Below, in pieces: positions 44,080-52,936 of a stretch of 64,000 nt of DNA. This DNA is from Thaumasiovibrio sp047250365. GTDB taxonomy: Bacteria; Pseudomonadota; Gammaproteobacteria; Enterobacterales; Vibrionaceae. The notes beneath the pieces are model-generated. The model ran no database searches. It worked only from the letters and a program-made list of their open reading frames with translations, and was not told the DNA's origin. Position 1 is the first letter of the stretch. Every line of letters starts with the position of its first letter. Location: the NCBI RefSeq assembly GCF_047250365.1, contig NZ_JBLBVL010000001.1:62001-126000 (forward strand), read 5' to 3'. The position numbers were made by a program, and so were the translations under genes.

Positions 44080-44415
44080 TTAATCTTGATGAAAGACTTC
44101 TTCCATTTCAGCCCACCACTCATTTTCAGCCCTGTCTTCAAACGGCTGGTGCATCGGTTTACAAATATCCCACCACTGTTGAATTTTCGGATCCAACGCT
44201 AACAACGCCATGTCTGCTTGGTAGTCACTGCCTCGGTACTCGAAGTAGCTGAATAAATAGTGTTTGCCATCTGGAAAGCGTCGCAAGTAGATCGAGTAGT
44301 TATGCAAGCAAGCCTTAGTCAGTGCCGCTGACACCTCTGGCCACTGGTTAGCATGCAGTTGGTTATATTCTTCGATCCTTTCAGGTTTAATTTCTATAAC
44401 ACTACCGACTCTCAC
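44080..44415 (-). CDS. RhaM-like L-rhamnose/L-fucose mutarotase family protein
   Basis: The dimeric alpha/beta-barrel mutarotase family is recognised from VIEIKPERIEEYNQLHANQW, LHNYSIYLRRFPDGKHYLFSYFE and the C-terminal KIQQWWDICKPMHQPFED. RhaM interconverts anomers of 6-deoxy sugars. GTG at 44415, directly after GGAGGGAGT, gives 111 residues, the usual size, and places the TGGTAGTACCA operator in the leader. The frame extends back to ATG 44457 through the operator; that start is less likely. Its presence suggests the substrate is a 6-deoxyhexose or similar pyranose. Confidence 0.8.
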   Translation of the reverse strand: MRVGSVIEIKPERIEEYNQLHANQWPEVSAALTKACLHNYSIYLRRFPDGKHYLFSYFEYRGSDYQADMALLALDPKIQQWWDICKPMHQPFEDRAENEWWAEMEEVFHQD

Positions 44416-44434
44416 ACTCCCTCCTCTGGCACCC

Positions 44435-44445
44435 TGGTAGTACCA
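44435..44445. promoter_or_regulatory. Candidate GntR operator, copy 2
   Basis: TGGTAGTACCA, identical to copy 1, 20 bp upstream of the mutarotase start and downstream of the regulator gene. Confidence 0.65.
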
Positions 44446-44525
44446 ATCAATCTGCAATACGTTCTATTTCGACCACTATCTCATTATTGGCAACGCTTCA
44501 ATCTCGAGCACTGCCTCTGTTAATG

Positions 44526-45224
44526 TTAGTTATTCTCTTTGTAATAATCGCTCGAACGTGCAAAGAATAAATCCAAAGCTTGAATTAAACGCGCTTTCGA
44601 ATTAGAGATAAAAGCATCAAAAATATCTTGGCGTAACCTAAAGCTAAATTCCATCCCACCTTTGACACGCAAAGTATTTAACGCCGACTCTCTACGTAGC
44701 AAATGCAGTGTTTGAGTCAATTTGAAATACATTTTGTTTCCACTCTGCTGAGCCAACACCAAATCAAAGTTATCAATACAATCCATATAGCTTTCGATAG
44801 AGAGTGAACTCGCACTTCTCAACTGTTCAAAGGCCTCTGTAAGCTTGACTCTGCCTTCGTCGTCAATGCGTTCAAATGCCTTCAGTGCCACTTCAGTTTC
44901 TATTAGCTTTCTAGCTTCGAACATTTCTTCTACACTGTCGAGCGCATCATGAAACATCCACATCGTGGCATCTTTCGGTGGGGTTGCACGTCGGTCAGTA
45001 ACAAAGCTACCCTCGCCGGCTCGAATCGAAATCATTCCCACCATAGATAAAGCGCGCAATGCTTCCCGCAATCGGCTACGCGTGACACAGAACGTCTCTG
45101 CAAGCTCACGCTCATTGGGTAATTTCTCACCTGGTTGTAGTTCACCACTGGTGATAAGGTCAGCGATTTGACGGATGATCTTTTCCGTCGCAGTCTCTTT
45201 ACTGATAGAGTTAAATTTACCCAT
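44526..45224 (-). CDS. FadR-subfamily GntR transcriptional regulator
   Basis: The 232-residue protein has a GntR winged HTH at residues 15-75 (IADLITSGELQPGEKLPNER, VTRSRLREALRALSMVGMIS, GEGSFV) and a helical FCD ligand domain, including FEARKLIETEVALKAFERI. FCD regulators commonly repress sugar-acid and carboxylate operons and release DNA on binding the inducer. It is the last gene of the transporter unit. The 11-bp palindrome found at three promoters of the locus is its likely operator. Confidence 0.88.
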   Translation of the reverse strand: MGKFNSISKETATEKIIRQIADLITSGELQPGEKLPNERELAETFCVTRSRLREALRALSMVGMISIRAGEGSFVTDRRATPPKDATMWMFHDALDSVEEMFEARKLIETEVALKAFERIDDEGRVKLTEAFEQLRSASSLSIESYMDCIDNFDLVLAQQSGNKMYFKLTQTLHLLRRESALNTLRVKGGMEFSFRLRQDIFDAFISNSKARLIQALDLFFARSSDYYKENN

Positions 45225-45251
45225 TACTTCCTTCTTTACATCACTATGTTA

Positions 45252-46232
45252 TTACGCGTCACGCTTCAAGCTGTTAAGTACCACAGCGCCAAGGATTAAT
45301 AGTCCCTTTGCTACCTGCTGCATGTACGGATTGATGTCCAATAGAATCATACCGTTCGTTAAAATGCCAACAAAAAGCACGCCGAGTAAAGTACCCTGTA
45401 GGCGACCAGAGCCCCCAAACATGCTAGTACCTCCGATAATGACCGCCGCGATAACATCTAGCTCCCAACCAATACCCAACTCAGGAGATCCTGCCATCAG
45501 CCTAGACGACAATATGATGCCAACAAACCCTGCTAGACCAGCGGTTATCGCAAACACAGCTACCTTAATACGATTAACATTTAGACCACTCAGGCGGGCA
45601 GCTTCCGAATTTCCCCCTATGGCATAAATCGCACGACCAAATGGCGTTTTATTCATAATAAAAATGCCAACTGCAAAAACCACCACCATATAAATAATTG
45701 GGAGCGGAATATTAAAGAAATAGCCAGAACCAAGCTTTAAGAACTCCATAGGCAAGCCACTGACAGGGTACCCTCCTGTTATCAAATAAGTCACACCGCG
45801 TATCAATGTCATCATGGCTAGCGTGACCAGGAACGCATGCAGGTTAAATCGCGCTGTGATCCAACCACTAAAAGCCCCCCACATTGAACTTAACGCGACA
45901 GTTAGCGGAAGTGCTAGAGACATCGGAACACCCGCCTTAATCAGCATTGCATTCACTACCGCAGCAAACGCAACGACTGAGCCAACACTCAAGTCTATCT
46001 GCGCCAGTATAATGACCATCGTCATCCCTACGGCAACGATGGCTTGGAACGACACCTGCCTTAAAATATTGGTAATGTTTGGAACGGTTAAGAAGTTAGG
46101 CGTTGCCAGTGTTAAGCCAACAATCAGCAACAACAAAACGACATAGAGTGCATTATTAACCAGTAAGCGATTGATAGTCTGTTTATTCAACTTGTCACCA
46201 GTCGCGACAAGTTTTTGAGTGTCCGTTGGCAT
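45252..46232 (-). CDS. Ribose-type sugar ABC transporter permease
   Basis: The RbsC-like signature IILAQIDLSVGSVVAFAAVV and the C-terminal GGTSMFGGSGRLQGTLLG are present, with 8-10 hydrophobic helices. ATG at 46232 follows AAGGAGAT and gives 326 residues; upstream codons overlap the ATPase gene. It forms the membrane channel of a pentose/hexose (CUT2) importer. Confidence 0.92.
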   Translation of the reverse strand: MPTDTQKLVATGDKLNKQTINRLLVNNALYVVLLLLIVGLTLATPNFLTVPNITNILRQVSFQAIVAVGMTMVIILAQIDLSVGSVVAFAAVVNAMLIKAGVPMSLALPLTVALSSMWGAFSGWITARFNLHAFLVTLAMMTLIRGVTYLITGGYPVSGLPMEFLKLGSGYFFNIPLPIIYMVVVFAVGIFIMNKTPFGRAIYAIGGNSEAARLSGLNVNRIKVAVFAITAGLAGFVGIILSSRLMAGSPELGIGWELDVIAAVIIGGTSMFGGSGRLQGTLLGVLFVGILTNGMILLDINPYMQQVAKGLLILGAVVLNSLKRDA

Positions 46233-46242
46233 GCTTATCTCC

Positions 46243-47751
46243 TTATGCTGCCTTACCTGAGGCCATTGTTGCATAGTTAAGTATTTGCTCTTGGGTTATG
46301 GTGCCATCGTTTTTACCGGTATAGGTCACCTTCCCTTCCGCCATTACCATAATTCGATCGCTATACTGTAATATTTCAGGGATCTCGGACGAAATCATGA
46401 TCACTCCCACGCCGTCTTCAGCTAACTGTCTCAGCAGTTCAAATATTTGCGCTTTTGCCCCGACATCAATACCCCGAGTAGGCTCATCCATAATTAATAT
46501 TTTAGGTTTCGTCGCCATCCACTTCGCAATGACAACCTTTTGTTGATTTCCACCCGACAGATTTTTCGCTAATTGAGAGCGACCGTTACATTTAATGTGC
46601 AGATCATGTATCAACTTGTCGGAGAGTTTATGCTCCACTTGTTTATCAATAACAAACGTCTTGGCAATCTTTTCTAATACCGTCAGATTTATGTTGTCAC
46701 TGATACTATGATCTAACACTAACCCTTCTTCTTTTCGATCTTCAGTTATGAATGCAATTCCGTGGCTAATAGCCTGTCGCGGCGAGGTAATATCTATCGG
46801 ACGCCCTTCAATAAACAGTTGTCCCGATTCTAGTTGGTCCGCACCATAAAGCGCACGTACCATTTCAGTTCGGCCTGCTCCCGCAAGGCCCGTAATACCG
46901 AAAATCTCCCCACGATGTAATTCGAAGCTGACATCTTCAAATGCACCCTCTGAGCGAAGAGACTTCGCTTCAAAAAATACCTCTCCGACTTCACGTTGGA
47001 TATGCTTTTCTACCGCCACTTTATCACCTACCATCTGACGGATAATTTCTGATTTTGGCGCTTGTTCGATAGAAAGTGTTTTGATAAAGCGTCCATCTCT
47101 ATATACAGTGACGCGCTGAGCGATCTGGGGCAACTCTTCTAATCGGTGCGAAACATAAACGATACCCATGCCACCCGCAGCTAGCCTACGCATAACATTA
47201 AATAATTTTTGTACATCTTTTTCTGATAAGGACGAAGTAGGCTCATCCATAATAAGCACTTTACTTTGGTAAGAGAGTGCTTTGGCTATCTCAACGATTT
47301 GGCGCTCTGCGACGCTAAGATCAACAATTAACTTCTTTGTATCTATCGTTGAGTCAAGCTGCTGCAATAATGCATGTGCTTTTTTATGCATGCTAGCCCA
47401 GTCGACCAAGTTACGCTTTGTTTTCGGGGCGTGGCCAAGAAAGATATTCTCAGCGACGGTTAAATCACTAATCAAGCTAAACTCTTGATAAACAGCACTA
47501 ATCCCGGCCTCACTCGCCTCTTTAGGCGTCTTACAGTGGATTGGATGCCCCTCTAGCGTCACTGTACCACTATCAGCAAGGTGTGCTGCTGTTAGTATTT
47601 TAATAAGAGTACTTTTTCCTGCGCCGTTAGCGCCGACTAGCGCGTGAATTTCACCGTGCTTTAGTTCAAAGTCTACTGACTTTAGCACTTCAACCCCGGA
47701 AAACTGCTTACAAATATTTTTCGCTCTCAGTAAAGGCAAATTCACAATCAC
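46243..47751 (-). CDS. Ribose-type sugar ABC transporter ATPase (two ABC domains)
   Basis: This 502-residue CUT2 ATPase has the first Walker A GANGAGKSTLIKILTAAH, a diverged first signature (DLSVAERQIVEIAKAL), VLIMDEPTSSLSEKDV, a second nucleotide fold with degenerate GLAGAGRTEMVRALYG and signature NLSGGNQQKVVIAKW plus ILIMDEPTRGIDVGAK. This is standard for RbsA/XylG/MglA. It follows the binding-protein gene after a 53-bp gap containing a stem-loop. Confidence 0.93.
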   Translation of the reverse strand: MIVNLPLLRAKNICKQFSGVEVLKSVDFELKHGEIHALVGANGAGKSTLIKILTAAHLADSGTVTLEGHPIHCKTPKEASEAGISAVYQEFSLISDLTVAENIFLGHAPKTKRNLVDWASMHKKAHALLQQLDSTIDTKKLIVDLSVAERQIVEIAKALSYQSKVLIMDEPTSSLSEKDVQKLFNVMRRLAAGGMGIVYVSHRLEELPQIAQRVTVYRDGRFIKTLSIEQAPKSEIIRQMVGDKVAVEKHIQREVGEVFFEAKSLRSEGAFEDVSFELHRGEIFGITGLAGAGRTEMVRALYGADQLESGQLFIEGRPIDITSPRQAISHGIAFITEDRKEEGLVLDHSISDNINLTVLEKIAKTFVIDKQVEHKLSDKLIHDLHIKCNGRSQLAKNLSGGNQQKVVIAKWMATKPKILIMDEPTRGIDVGAKAQIFELLRQLAEDGVGVIMISSEIPEILQYSDRIMVMAEGKVTYTGKNDGTITQEQILNYATMASGKAA

Positions 47752-47771
47752 CTCCTATTTGAACACGAGAT

Positions 47772-47795
47772 GCTGGTGTGGTCACCCACACCAGC
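47772..47795 (-). other. mRNA stem-loop between binding protein and ATPase genes
   Basis: GCTGGTGTGG and CCACACCAGC form a perfect 10-bp stem with a 4-nt loop, without a downstream T tract on the leftward strand. Such hairpins commonly stabilise the upstream binding-protein mRNA and lower expression of downstream transporter genes. Confidence 0.65.
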
Positions 47796-47804
47796 CTGTT
47801 TAAT

Positions 47805-48746
47805 TTAGAGGTAGTCTCTTGAGTCGATATAATCTTTAAGTTCGCTCATCTCACTAGATACATACGTTTTTAAAGGCACAAGAACTTCGTCATCGGTTTT
47901 ACCCTTAGTCGCTAATTCATAAGCATTTTGTACCGCTTGATAACCGATTTCAAATGGCTGTTGAGTCGTAACAGCTTTCAGCACCGTATTTTTTTGCTGC
48001 ATGAAACGCGCAACATCAAGGCTCATATCTGTGCCCATCATAATAATGTCTGATGCACCGCGAGCATTGACCGCCGCGTAGGCCCCTAGCATAGAGGTTA
48101 GGTTCCAAGCCCAAATCATGTCGGTATCAGGTTGAGCTTGTAAAATCGCTTCCGTTACACTCATCCCTGTTTCTTGGAATTCAGCGTCTTGTCTGGCTAC
48201 AACTTCAACACCTGGTAGTGTGGTAACTTGGTCAAGAAATCCATTTACTCGCTCAATACCCACCGAATATTTACTCGTTCCAATAACCGCTATCTTCGCT
48301 TTTCCATCCATGTGTTTTTGGATGTAATCGACCGCCACTTTGCCAGTTTCTTTACCTAAATCGTAATTGTTTACACCAACAAAGTACTTCATGTTGTCTG
48401 AATTGACTTTTGAATTCCAAGTAACCACAGGAATGCCACTGTTTACCGCTCGGTCAAACGCCGCAGCGGATGCTTCATCGTTTTGTGGGGAAATAGTGAT
48501 TGCATCAACTTGCTGAACCACAAAATTATCCATAATAGATGCTTCTTTAGCGAGGTCTGCATTAGAGTCAGCAATACGAACGTTGACACTGAGATCTTCT
48601 CCAGCCTTTTTCATTCCATGCATCACCTCAGACATCCACTCCCCTTTTGTATCAAGTAGGATCGCGCCGATGGTGACGTCTTTGGCCATGACATTGGCTG
48701 ACATTGCAACCGCCACAACCATCATACCTTTCAATATTCCTCTCAT
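47805..48746 (-). CDS. Periplasmic sugar-binding protein of the ribose type
   Basis: Signal peptide MRGILKGMMVVAVAMSANVMA is followed by a Peripla_BP_4 domain: VTIGAILLDTKGEWMSEVMH, NFVVQQVDAITISPQNDEAS, GVNNYDLGKETGKVAVDYI. It is the first gene of the transporter unit, with the 11-bp operator 45 bp upstream of the start. The ligand is unknown; the mutarotase and dehydrogenases nearby point to a monosaccharide. 313 residues, normal length. Confidence 0.92.
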   Translation of the reverse strand: MRGILKGMMVVAVAMSANVMAKDVTIGAILLDTKGEWMSEVMHGMKKAGEDLSVNVRIADSNADLAKEASIMDNFVVQQVDAITISPQNDEASAAAFDRAVNSGIPVVTWNSKVNSDNMKYFVGVNNYDLGKETGKVAVDYIQKHMDGKAKIAVIGTSKYSVGIERVNGFLDQVTTLPGVEVVARQDAEFQETGMSVTEAILQAQPDTDMIWAWNLTSMLGAYAAVNARGASDIIMMGTDMSLDVARFMQQKNTVLKAVTTQQPFEIGYQAVQNAYELATKGKTDDEVLVPLKTYVSSEMSELKDYIDSRDYL

Positions 48747-48790
48747 GCCTATCTCCTGTAGAGTTCAGTTTTCACGGTGTTATGGAACCA

Positions 48791-48801
48791 TGGTACTACC
48801 A
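48791..48801. promoter_or_regulatory. Candidate GntR operator, copy 3
   Basis: TGGTACTACCA, the reverse complement of copies 1 and 2, 45 bp upstream of the binding-protein start. It lies in a longer near-symmetric stretch (AACCATGGTACTACCAAGGT). Confidence 0.65.
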
Positions 48802-48905
48802 AGGTAGTGTGGGAAATGAACAAGCGGTGTGACAGCGATCACTCTTTGCTGTTTTTTTGACCAGGCATGATATTATTTGAGGACTCCATCACACTATTGA
48901 TTGAT

Positions 48906-49808
48906 TTATAATCGATACCAATTTCTCGCGTTTAAACGGAAAATTTGATCTTGTTCATCCGCAGATAACTGTGACATGGCATGGCTAAAACTACGAATCA
49001 CCTGCTGGTAAGAGGTAAATACCGAATCCGTTGGAAAGTTCGTCGCGTACATCAGGCGTTCAACACCAAAATGGTGTAGCAGATGATCAAAGTATTTCTG
49101 AGCATCTTGATACTGCCAATTTGGCTGCATTGTGCCTAAACCTCCGAGTTTGCAGGCAACATTGTCGCATCGGGCCAACGCCTCGATTCCTTTACGCCAT
49201 AATGTGTCATGCTCTTCGCCTAACCAAGGCATGCCGCAATGCTCCAGAATAATTGGTACGTCAGCGTGTTGTGCGGCCAAACGACTGGCTTCCTCCATCT
49301 GTTGATCGAAACACATCAAATCAAACGAAAGCTGATATTTACTCAATAATGAGAAATTTTGTCGCCATTGAGGGTTAGCAAGATAATCTTGACTCGCCCA
49401 GCAATACCTTGGGTTATCGACAAAATTTAGCATTTGTCGAATACCTCGAAAGTACCGACTATGGCAGTGTTGCTCTAAAAGACACTCAGCGTTAGGTGCC
49501 GTCAGATCAACAAAACCGATAATCGCTAAATCGATACCTTTTAACCGACCTTCATTTGCATATGTATCGAGCCAACGTGTTTCACCAACAGGATCGCTGG
49601 GATCGTAATCAGCTTGAATATGTACAATACCCTCGAGATCGACCTCATCACTGTGTTCGACGAGATGGTCAATTAAGTATGTGTGAGCAATCGATTCCAA
49701 CCCTGATTTACCTTCTTCACCACTCAATCCATCCATCAACCAGGGATAATAGTTGCTCTCAAGGTCCCACAAGTGAACATGGCTATCTATGACTTTTCTT
49801 GTTCGCAT
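48906..49808 (-). CDS. Amidohydrolase_2 family hydrolase, possible sugar lactonase
   Basis: It starts MRTRKVIDSHVHLWDLESNY, giving the HxH metal motif, with LEHCGMPWLGEEHDTLW and a C-terminal ERLMYATNFPTDSVFTSYQQ containing the conserved NFP.D. The family includes L-fuconolactonase, L-rhamnono-lactonase and 2-pyrone-4,6-dicarboxylate hydrolase. About 300 residues. It is upstream of the transporter unit on the same strand, about 160 bp from it, without the 11-bp operator in its own leader. In this setting opening of a sugar lactone is likely, by inference. Confidence 0.8.
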   Translation of the reverse strand: MRTRKVIDSHVHLWDLESNYYPWLMDGLSGEEGKSGLESIAHTYLIDHLVEHSDEVDLEGIVHIQADYDPSDPVGETRWLDTYANEGRLKGIDLAIIGFVDLTAPNAECLLEQHCHSRYFRGIRQMLNFVDNPRYCWASQDYLANPQWRQNFSLLSKYQLSFDLMCFDQQMEEASRLAAQHADVPIILEHCGMPWLGEEHDTLWRKGIEALARCDNVACKLGGLGTMQPNWQYQDAQKYFDHLLHHFGVERLMYATNFPTDSVFTSYQQVIRSFSHAMSQLSADEQDQIFRLNARNWYRL

Positions 49809-50244
49809 TCCTTGCCCTTTCCTCACGCAAAACTTCGAATATACAAAACATATTTACGCTAAACTGTGATTTAATATAAAAATACACACTCATTTTTGCG
49901 CAATTTAATAGTAACTATAAAATTATAGCAACTGTCACTAATCCGTACTCAAAAAGTGAAGCTGACTTTCTTAGTTTTAGCTTTGAATTGGGCTTTGGTA
50001 ACAAAATATTCAGTTTATAAAATGCGGTATTCTAGCTACTATCAACTGCTTTTTATTTTTTAAGTCAAATGAATACTTATAGGCTCTAAGTCTCACTCAA
50101 GATATTACCTACAATAAACAGATTTAGATTAGGGGCTAGCTTGCTCATTTTAAGAACTGCCATATATATCTGACACATTCATTTAAACAAAGCAAAAAAC
50201 CCCTAAAACTCTATACATTAGCATAGCAAGTGGATAATGACCCT
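49809..50244. other. AT-rich intergenic gap
   Basis: About 435 bp with strong AT bias between the amidohydrolase and a lipoprotein gene. I see no gene, RNA or clear repeat in it. Confidence 0.5.
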
Positions 50245-50712
50245 CTATGATGAACAAGTACCTTTGGTCGCCATATTTGTTTTCAGCACTTCGGCTCTAC
50301 CAACAGATTCATCAACAATTTTAACCCCAGCTCCGCCAACAAAAACACCCATTTTAATGTATTGTTCTACGAAATATAACCTTCCCTTTTCAGTGAAAAG
50401 TGTTATTGCATTAGGTGAAAATTCAGATTCAGTACTAATTGAGTGCTCTTTGTCTCCTGCAACTTCTTGATAAAAGAAAACGCCTTTTGCTGTTTCACCT
50501 ACACATTCACCGTTAATAAACACATCTTTTTTAAGTGCAGCTCCAAGTGATGAGTTAGTACGATAAACATAAATGCCGGCATTATCATGTTCTGGAAGTT
50601 CAAATTTTTTAGCTTGATTTGACTCTGTTTCCGTTGTTGTTGGTACAGTGGCACATCCTGACAGCCCTAAACCTAGAATAACAACAAGACCTAATCCAAT
50701 TTTCTTTAGCAT
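50245..50712 (-). CDS. DUF2846-type lipoprotein
   Basis: The lipoprotein signal MLKKIGLGLVVILGLGLSGC has lipobox LSGC. The mature part NAGIYVYRTNSSLGAALKKD with FINGECVGETAKGVFFYQEV fits DUF2846 (IYVYR....G....VFING). 155 residues, anchored in the envelope, function unknown. No operon partner. Confidence 0.8.
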   Translation of the reverse strand: MLKKIGLGLVVILGLGLSGCATVPTTTETESNQAKKFELPEHDNAGIYVYRTNSSLGAALKKDVFINGECVGETAKGVFFYQEVAGDKEHSISTESEFSPNAITLFTEKGRLYFVEQYIKMGVFVGGAGVKIVDESVGRAEVLKTNMATKGTCSS

Positions 50713-50920
50713 GTAATTTCCCTATAAAATCAATAAATAAATCAGATAAGATTCTATAAGAATGTGACTTGCGTCAATAGAAACAATAAGTTTAGCGCTC
50801 TATTTTTGCGAGACGTATCATTTGGCGGAATTGATTTACTATGTTTGCATTTGGTTTAGTCTAAATTAGCTAAACCAAATAACGTTCATTATTCACTTTC
50901 TTATTATGCGCTTTAGAATA

Positions 50921-51607
50921 CTAACCACGCTTCTCATTGGCGATCATTTCATAAATATCCATGTACACATAGTTATCGCGAGTACGTGTGGTGTATGCAC
51001 CAATTTCGATACGCTGGTTAAACTGAGGACCATCAACAACCATTGTATGATACTCCCCTTGCTCACCGCACAGATCGAGTGTTCCCTGTTCGCTGGCATC
51101 TTGCAAATCGGCCAATGTTGCCAAGTTCAACTCTCGACCAACCCACGTTTCATCAAGCCAACGCGTATTAATACACGTGATGTACACGCTAAAACCTTCA
51201 TCAATTAGCCCTTGCAGTAATGATGCTCTATCGCATTCCCATAGCGGTGTATAAACATCAAGATTCAACGGACAACACCGCTCTCGAATCCAATTCGCAC
51301 TTCCTTGAACCAAATCAATATCACCGGTAACCACACCTTCAATATTCAATTCATCTCGTAACCAGCGTAAACTATCCTCATAGCTTTTATCGTAGGGGGC
51401 ATCAATGGTTAAAATATAATGCGGTAGCCCCAGTGCCTCTGCCTGCATTTCCATCAAACTAAGTGGATGAGCCAAAAAATTGGGATTTTCCGGCGCAAAG
51501 GTGACGAGACAACTAACGGTATAACCCTTTTGTATCGCCTTGTGGAGCGCTAAGGCTGAATCCTTACCCCCCGTCCATAGCATTGCGACGTTTTCCATAA
51601 TACTCAT
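50921..51607 (-). CDS. Dph6-like ATP-pyrophosphatase
   Basis: The PP-loop MLWTGGKDSALALHKAI opens the protein, with VVTGDIDLVQGSANWIRERC and a C-terminal CGEQGEYHTMVVDGP, the EGGEYHT-like motif of the diphthine-ammonia ligase (COG2102) family. Archaeal and eukaryotic members amidate diphthine on EF-2, a modification bacteria lack, so the bacterial substrate is unknown. 228 residues. It lies 39 bp after yjdM and both read leftward. Confidence 0.82.
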   Translation of the reverse strand: MSIMENVAMLWTGGKDSALALHKAIQKGYTVSCLVTFAPENPNFLAHPLSLMEMQAEALGLPHYILTIDAPYDKSYEDSLRWLRDELNIEGVVTGDIDLVQGSANWIRERCCPLNLDVYTPLWECDRASLLQGLIDEGFSVYITCINTRWLDETWVGRELNLATLADLQDASEQGTLDLCGEQGEYHTMVVDGPQFNQRIEIGAYTTRTRDNYVYMDIYEMIANEKRG

Positions 51608-51645
51608 TTCCTTAACACAGCGAATGCGTTTAATTAGTGACGATA

Positions 51646-51984
51646 TCAGGCTTTTTTTACAAATTTAGCCGTGACCATCATTTCACCCGCACCATCCACT
51701 TTACAATCTAATTGATGGTCTTTTCCTTCAACAATTCTCCGGATTAATGCTTTCGTACCAATTTTCAGTACGAGAGAGCTACCTTTAACTTTAAGATCTT
51801 TTATCAACGTGACCTTGTCACCTTCATTCAGTAACGTTCCGTTAGCATCTTTTATATTCAAGGCATCTTCATTAGCCAATGCTTCCGATGGATTCCATTC
51901 ATGACCGCATTCAGGGCAGATTAGATGATCTTGGTCTGGATAAACAAATTCAGATTGGCAATTAGGGCAAGGAGGGAAAGACAT
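51646..51984 (-). CDS. yjdM: YjdM (PhnA-like) zinc-ribbon protein
   Basis: The 112-residue protein has the N-terminal zinc ribbon CPNCQSEFVYPDQDHLICPEC and the C-terminal domain with GDKVTLIKDLKVKGSSLVLK, diagnostic of YjdM/PhnA. Despite its old name it is not required for phosphonate use, and its role is unsettled. Full length. Confidence 0.92.
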   Translation of the reverse strand: MSFPPCPNCQSEFVYPDQDHLICPECGHEWNPSEALANEDALNIKDANGTLLNEGDKVTLIKDLKVKGSSLVLKIGTKALIRRIVEGKDHQLDCKVDGAGEMMVTAKFVKKA

Positions 51985-52395
51985 ACATTTTACTTCATTA
52001 ACTTAAACCAACAGACATGATAATCGGTCTGTTCAGCCTAAGCGAGCAGATTTTAACGCATTCATTACCGCATCAACTTCTATTGCAATTAACTATTCTG
52101 ATTCAATGAAACCCTTTATTTCTAGAAATGACATCCACCAAGCTCCCCCTACTCCAAACCAATCAATACTCCATAAACGTTCAATAAACATGCCAAATAT
52201 TAGTAGCGCCTTTCATAACTAACGCAACTTTCAGTGGTTAAATTGGCACCAGTCGTTTGCTCTTTTTAAATTATTTTTAAATTCACGTTATTCTGTCTAT
52301 TGACGATAGCATGAATATCCAGCATGATATTCATGGTCTTTTGGTAACGTTATTATCATAAAACGCCTGACCCAACATATCTAGAAGGATGAGTA
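51985..52395. other. Intergenic gap with inverted repeat
   Basis: About 410 bp between divergent genes. The only clear structure is the inverted repeat CATGAATATC-N6-GATATTCATG at 52310-52335, 60 bp before the next gene. Confidence 0.6.
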
Positions 52396-52893
52396 ATGAA
52401 AATTTCCATAGAAATTGAAGGTACTGAAAATGAAATCTGTCGAGCCCTCGAAATCATCGCGGCAAACCACGATATCTCTCACCTAGTATCAACGAACATC
52501 GAAGCGAGTAACCTTGGTACTCAGCAAATTCTCGAAGTGTTCGAACGTTTAAGTTGGGAATCGTTCTACCTGCTGCATTTTTTGCATGCGCAGGGCGAGC
52601 TAAAAGAAGCGTGGCATGAAGGGCAAGATTGGTACGTCTGTTCGTTAGAGCAGCTAGAAACGCACTTATCACTCACCGAGCGAAACATTCGCGCTAGAAT
52701 AAACGGAGTAAAGAACTCTTGTACATCCCGAGACATCACACCGTTTGTCTATACCCATCAAGGAACAAGTGAACGCCTCTACTGTTTAAATAAATCCGTT
52801 GAACCTGTTTTACTCGACAGACTCAACAAATGGAAAGCGACCTACGACGAGTGGCTAACCAAAAGCGACCTGCCACCATTAAATAACCACTAA
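52396..52893 (+). CDS. Uncharacterised 165-residue protein
   Basis: I do not recognise this family. It begins MKISIEIEGTENEICRALEI, has a helical middle (LSWESFYLLHFLHAQGELKE) and a segment LEQLETHLSLTERNIRARIN that could be a helix-turn-helix. No signal peptide and no membrane segment. AGAAGGATG provides the ribosome site. A perfect 10-bp inverted repeat lies 60 bp upstream, so autoregulation is possible. A metallophosphoesterase gene follows 43 bp downstream on the same strand. Confidence 0.6.
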   Translation: MKISIEIEGTENEICRALEIIAANHDISHLVSTNIEASNLGTQQILEVFERLSWESFYLLHFLHAQGELKEAWHEGQDWYVCSLEQLETHLSLTERNIRARINGVKNSCTSRDITPFVYTHQGTSERLYCLNKSVEPVLLDRLNKWKATYDEWLTKSDLPPLNNH

Positions 52894-52936
52894 GATCGCC
52901 GTACTAATTAACATGTATTTTAAGCAGGAGGCATTA

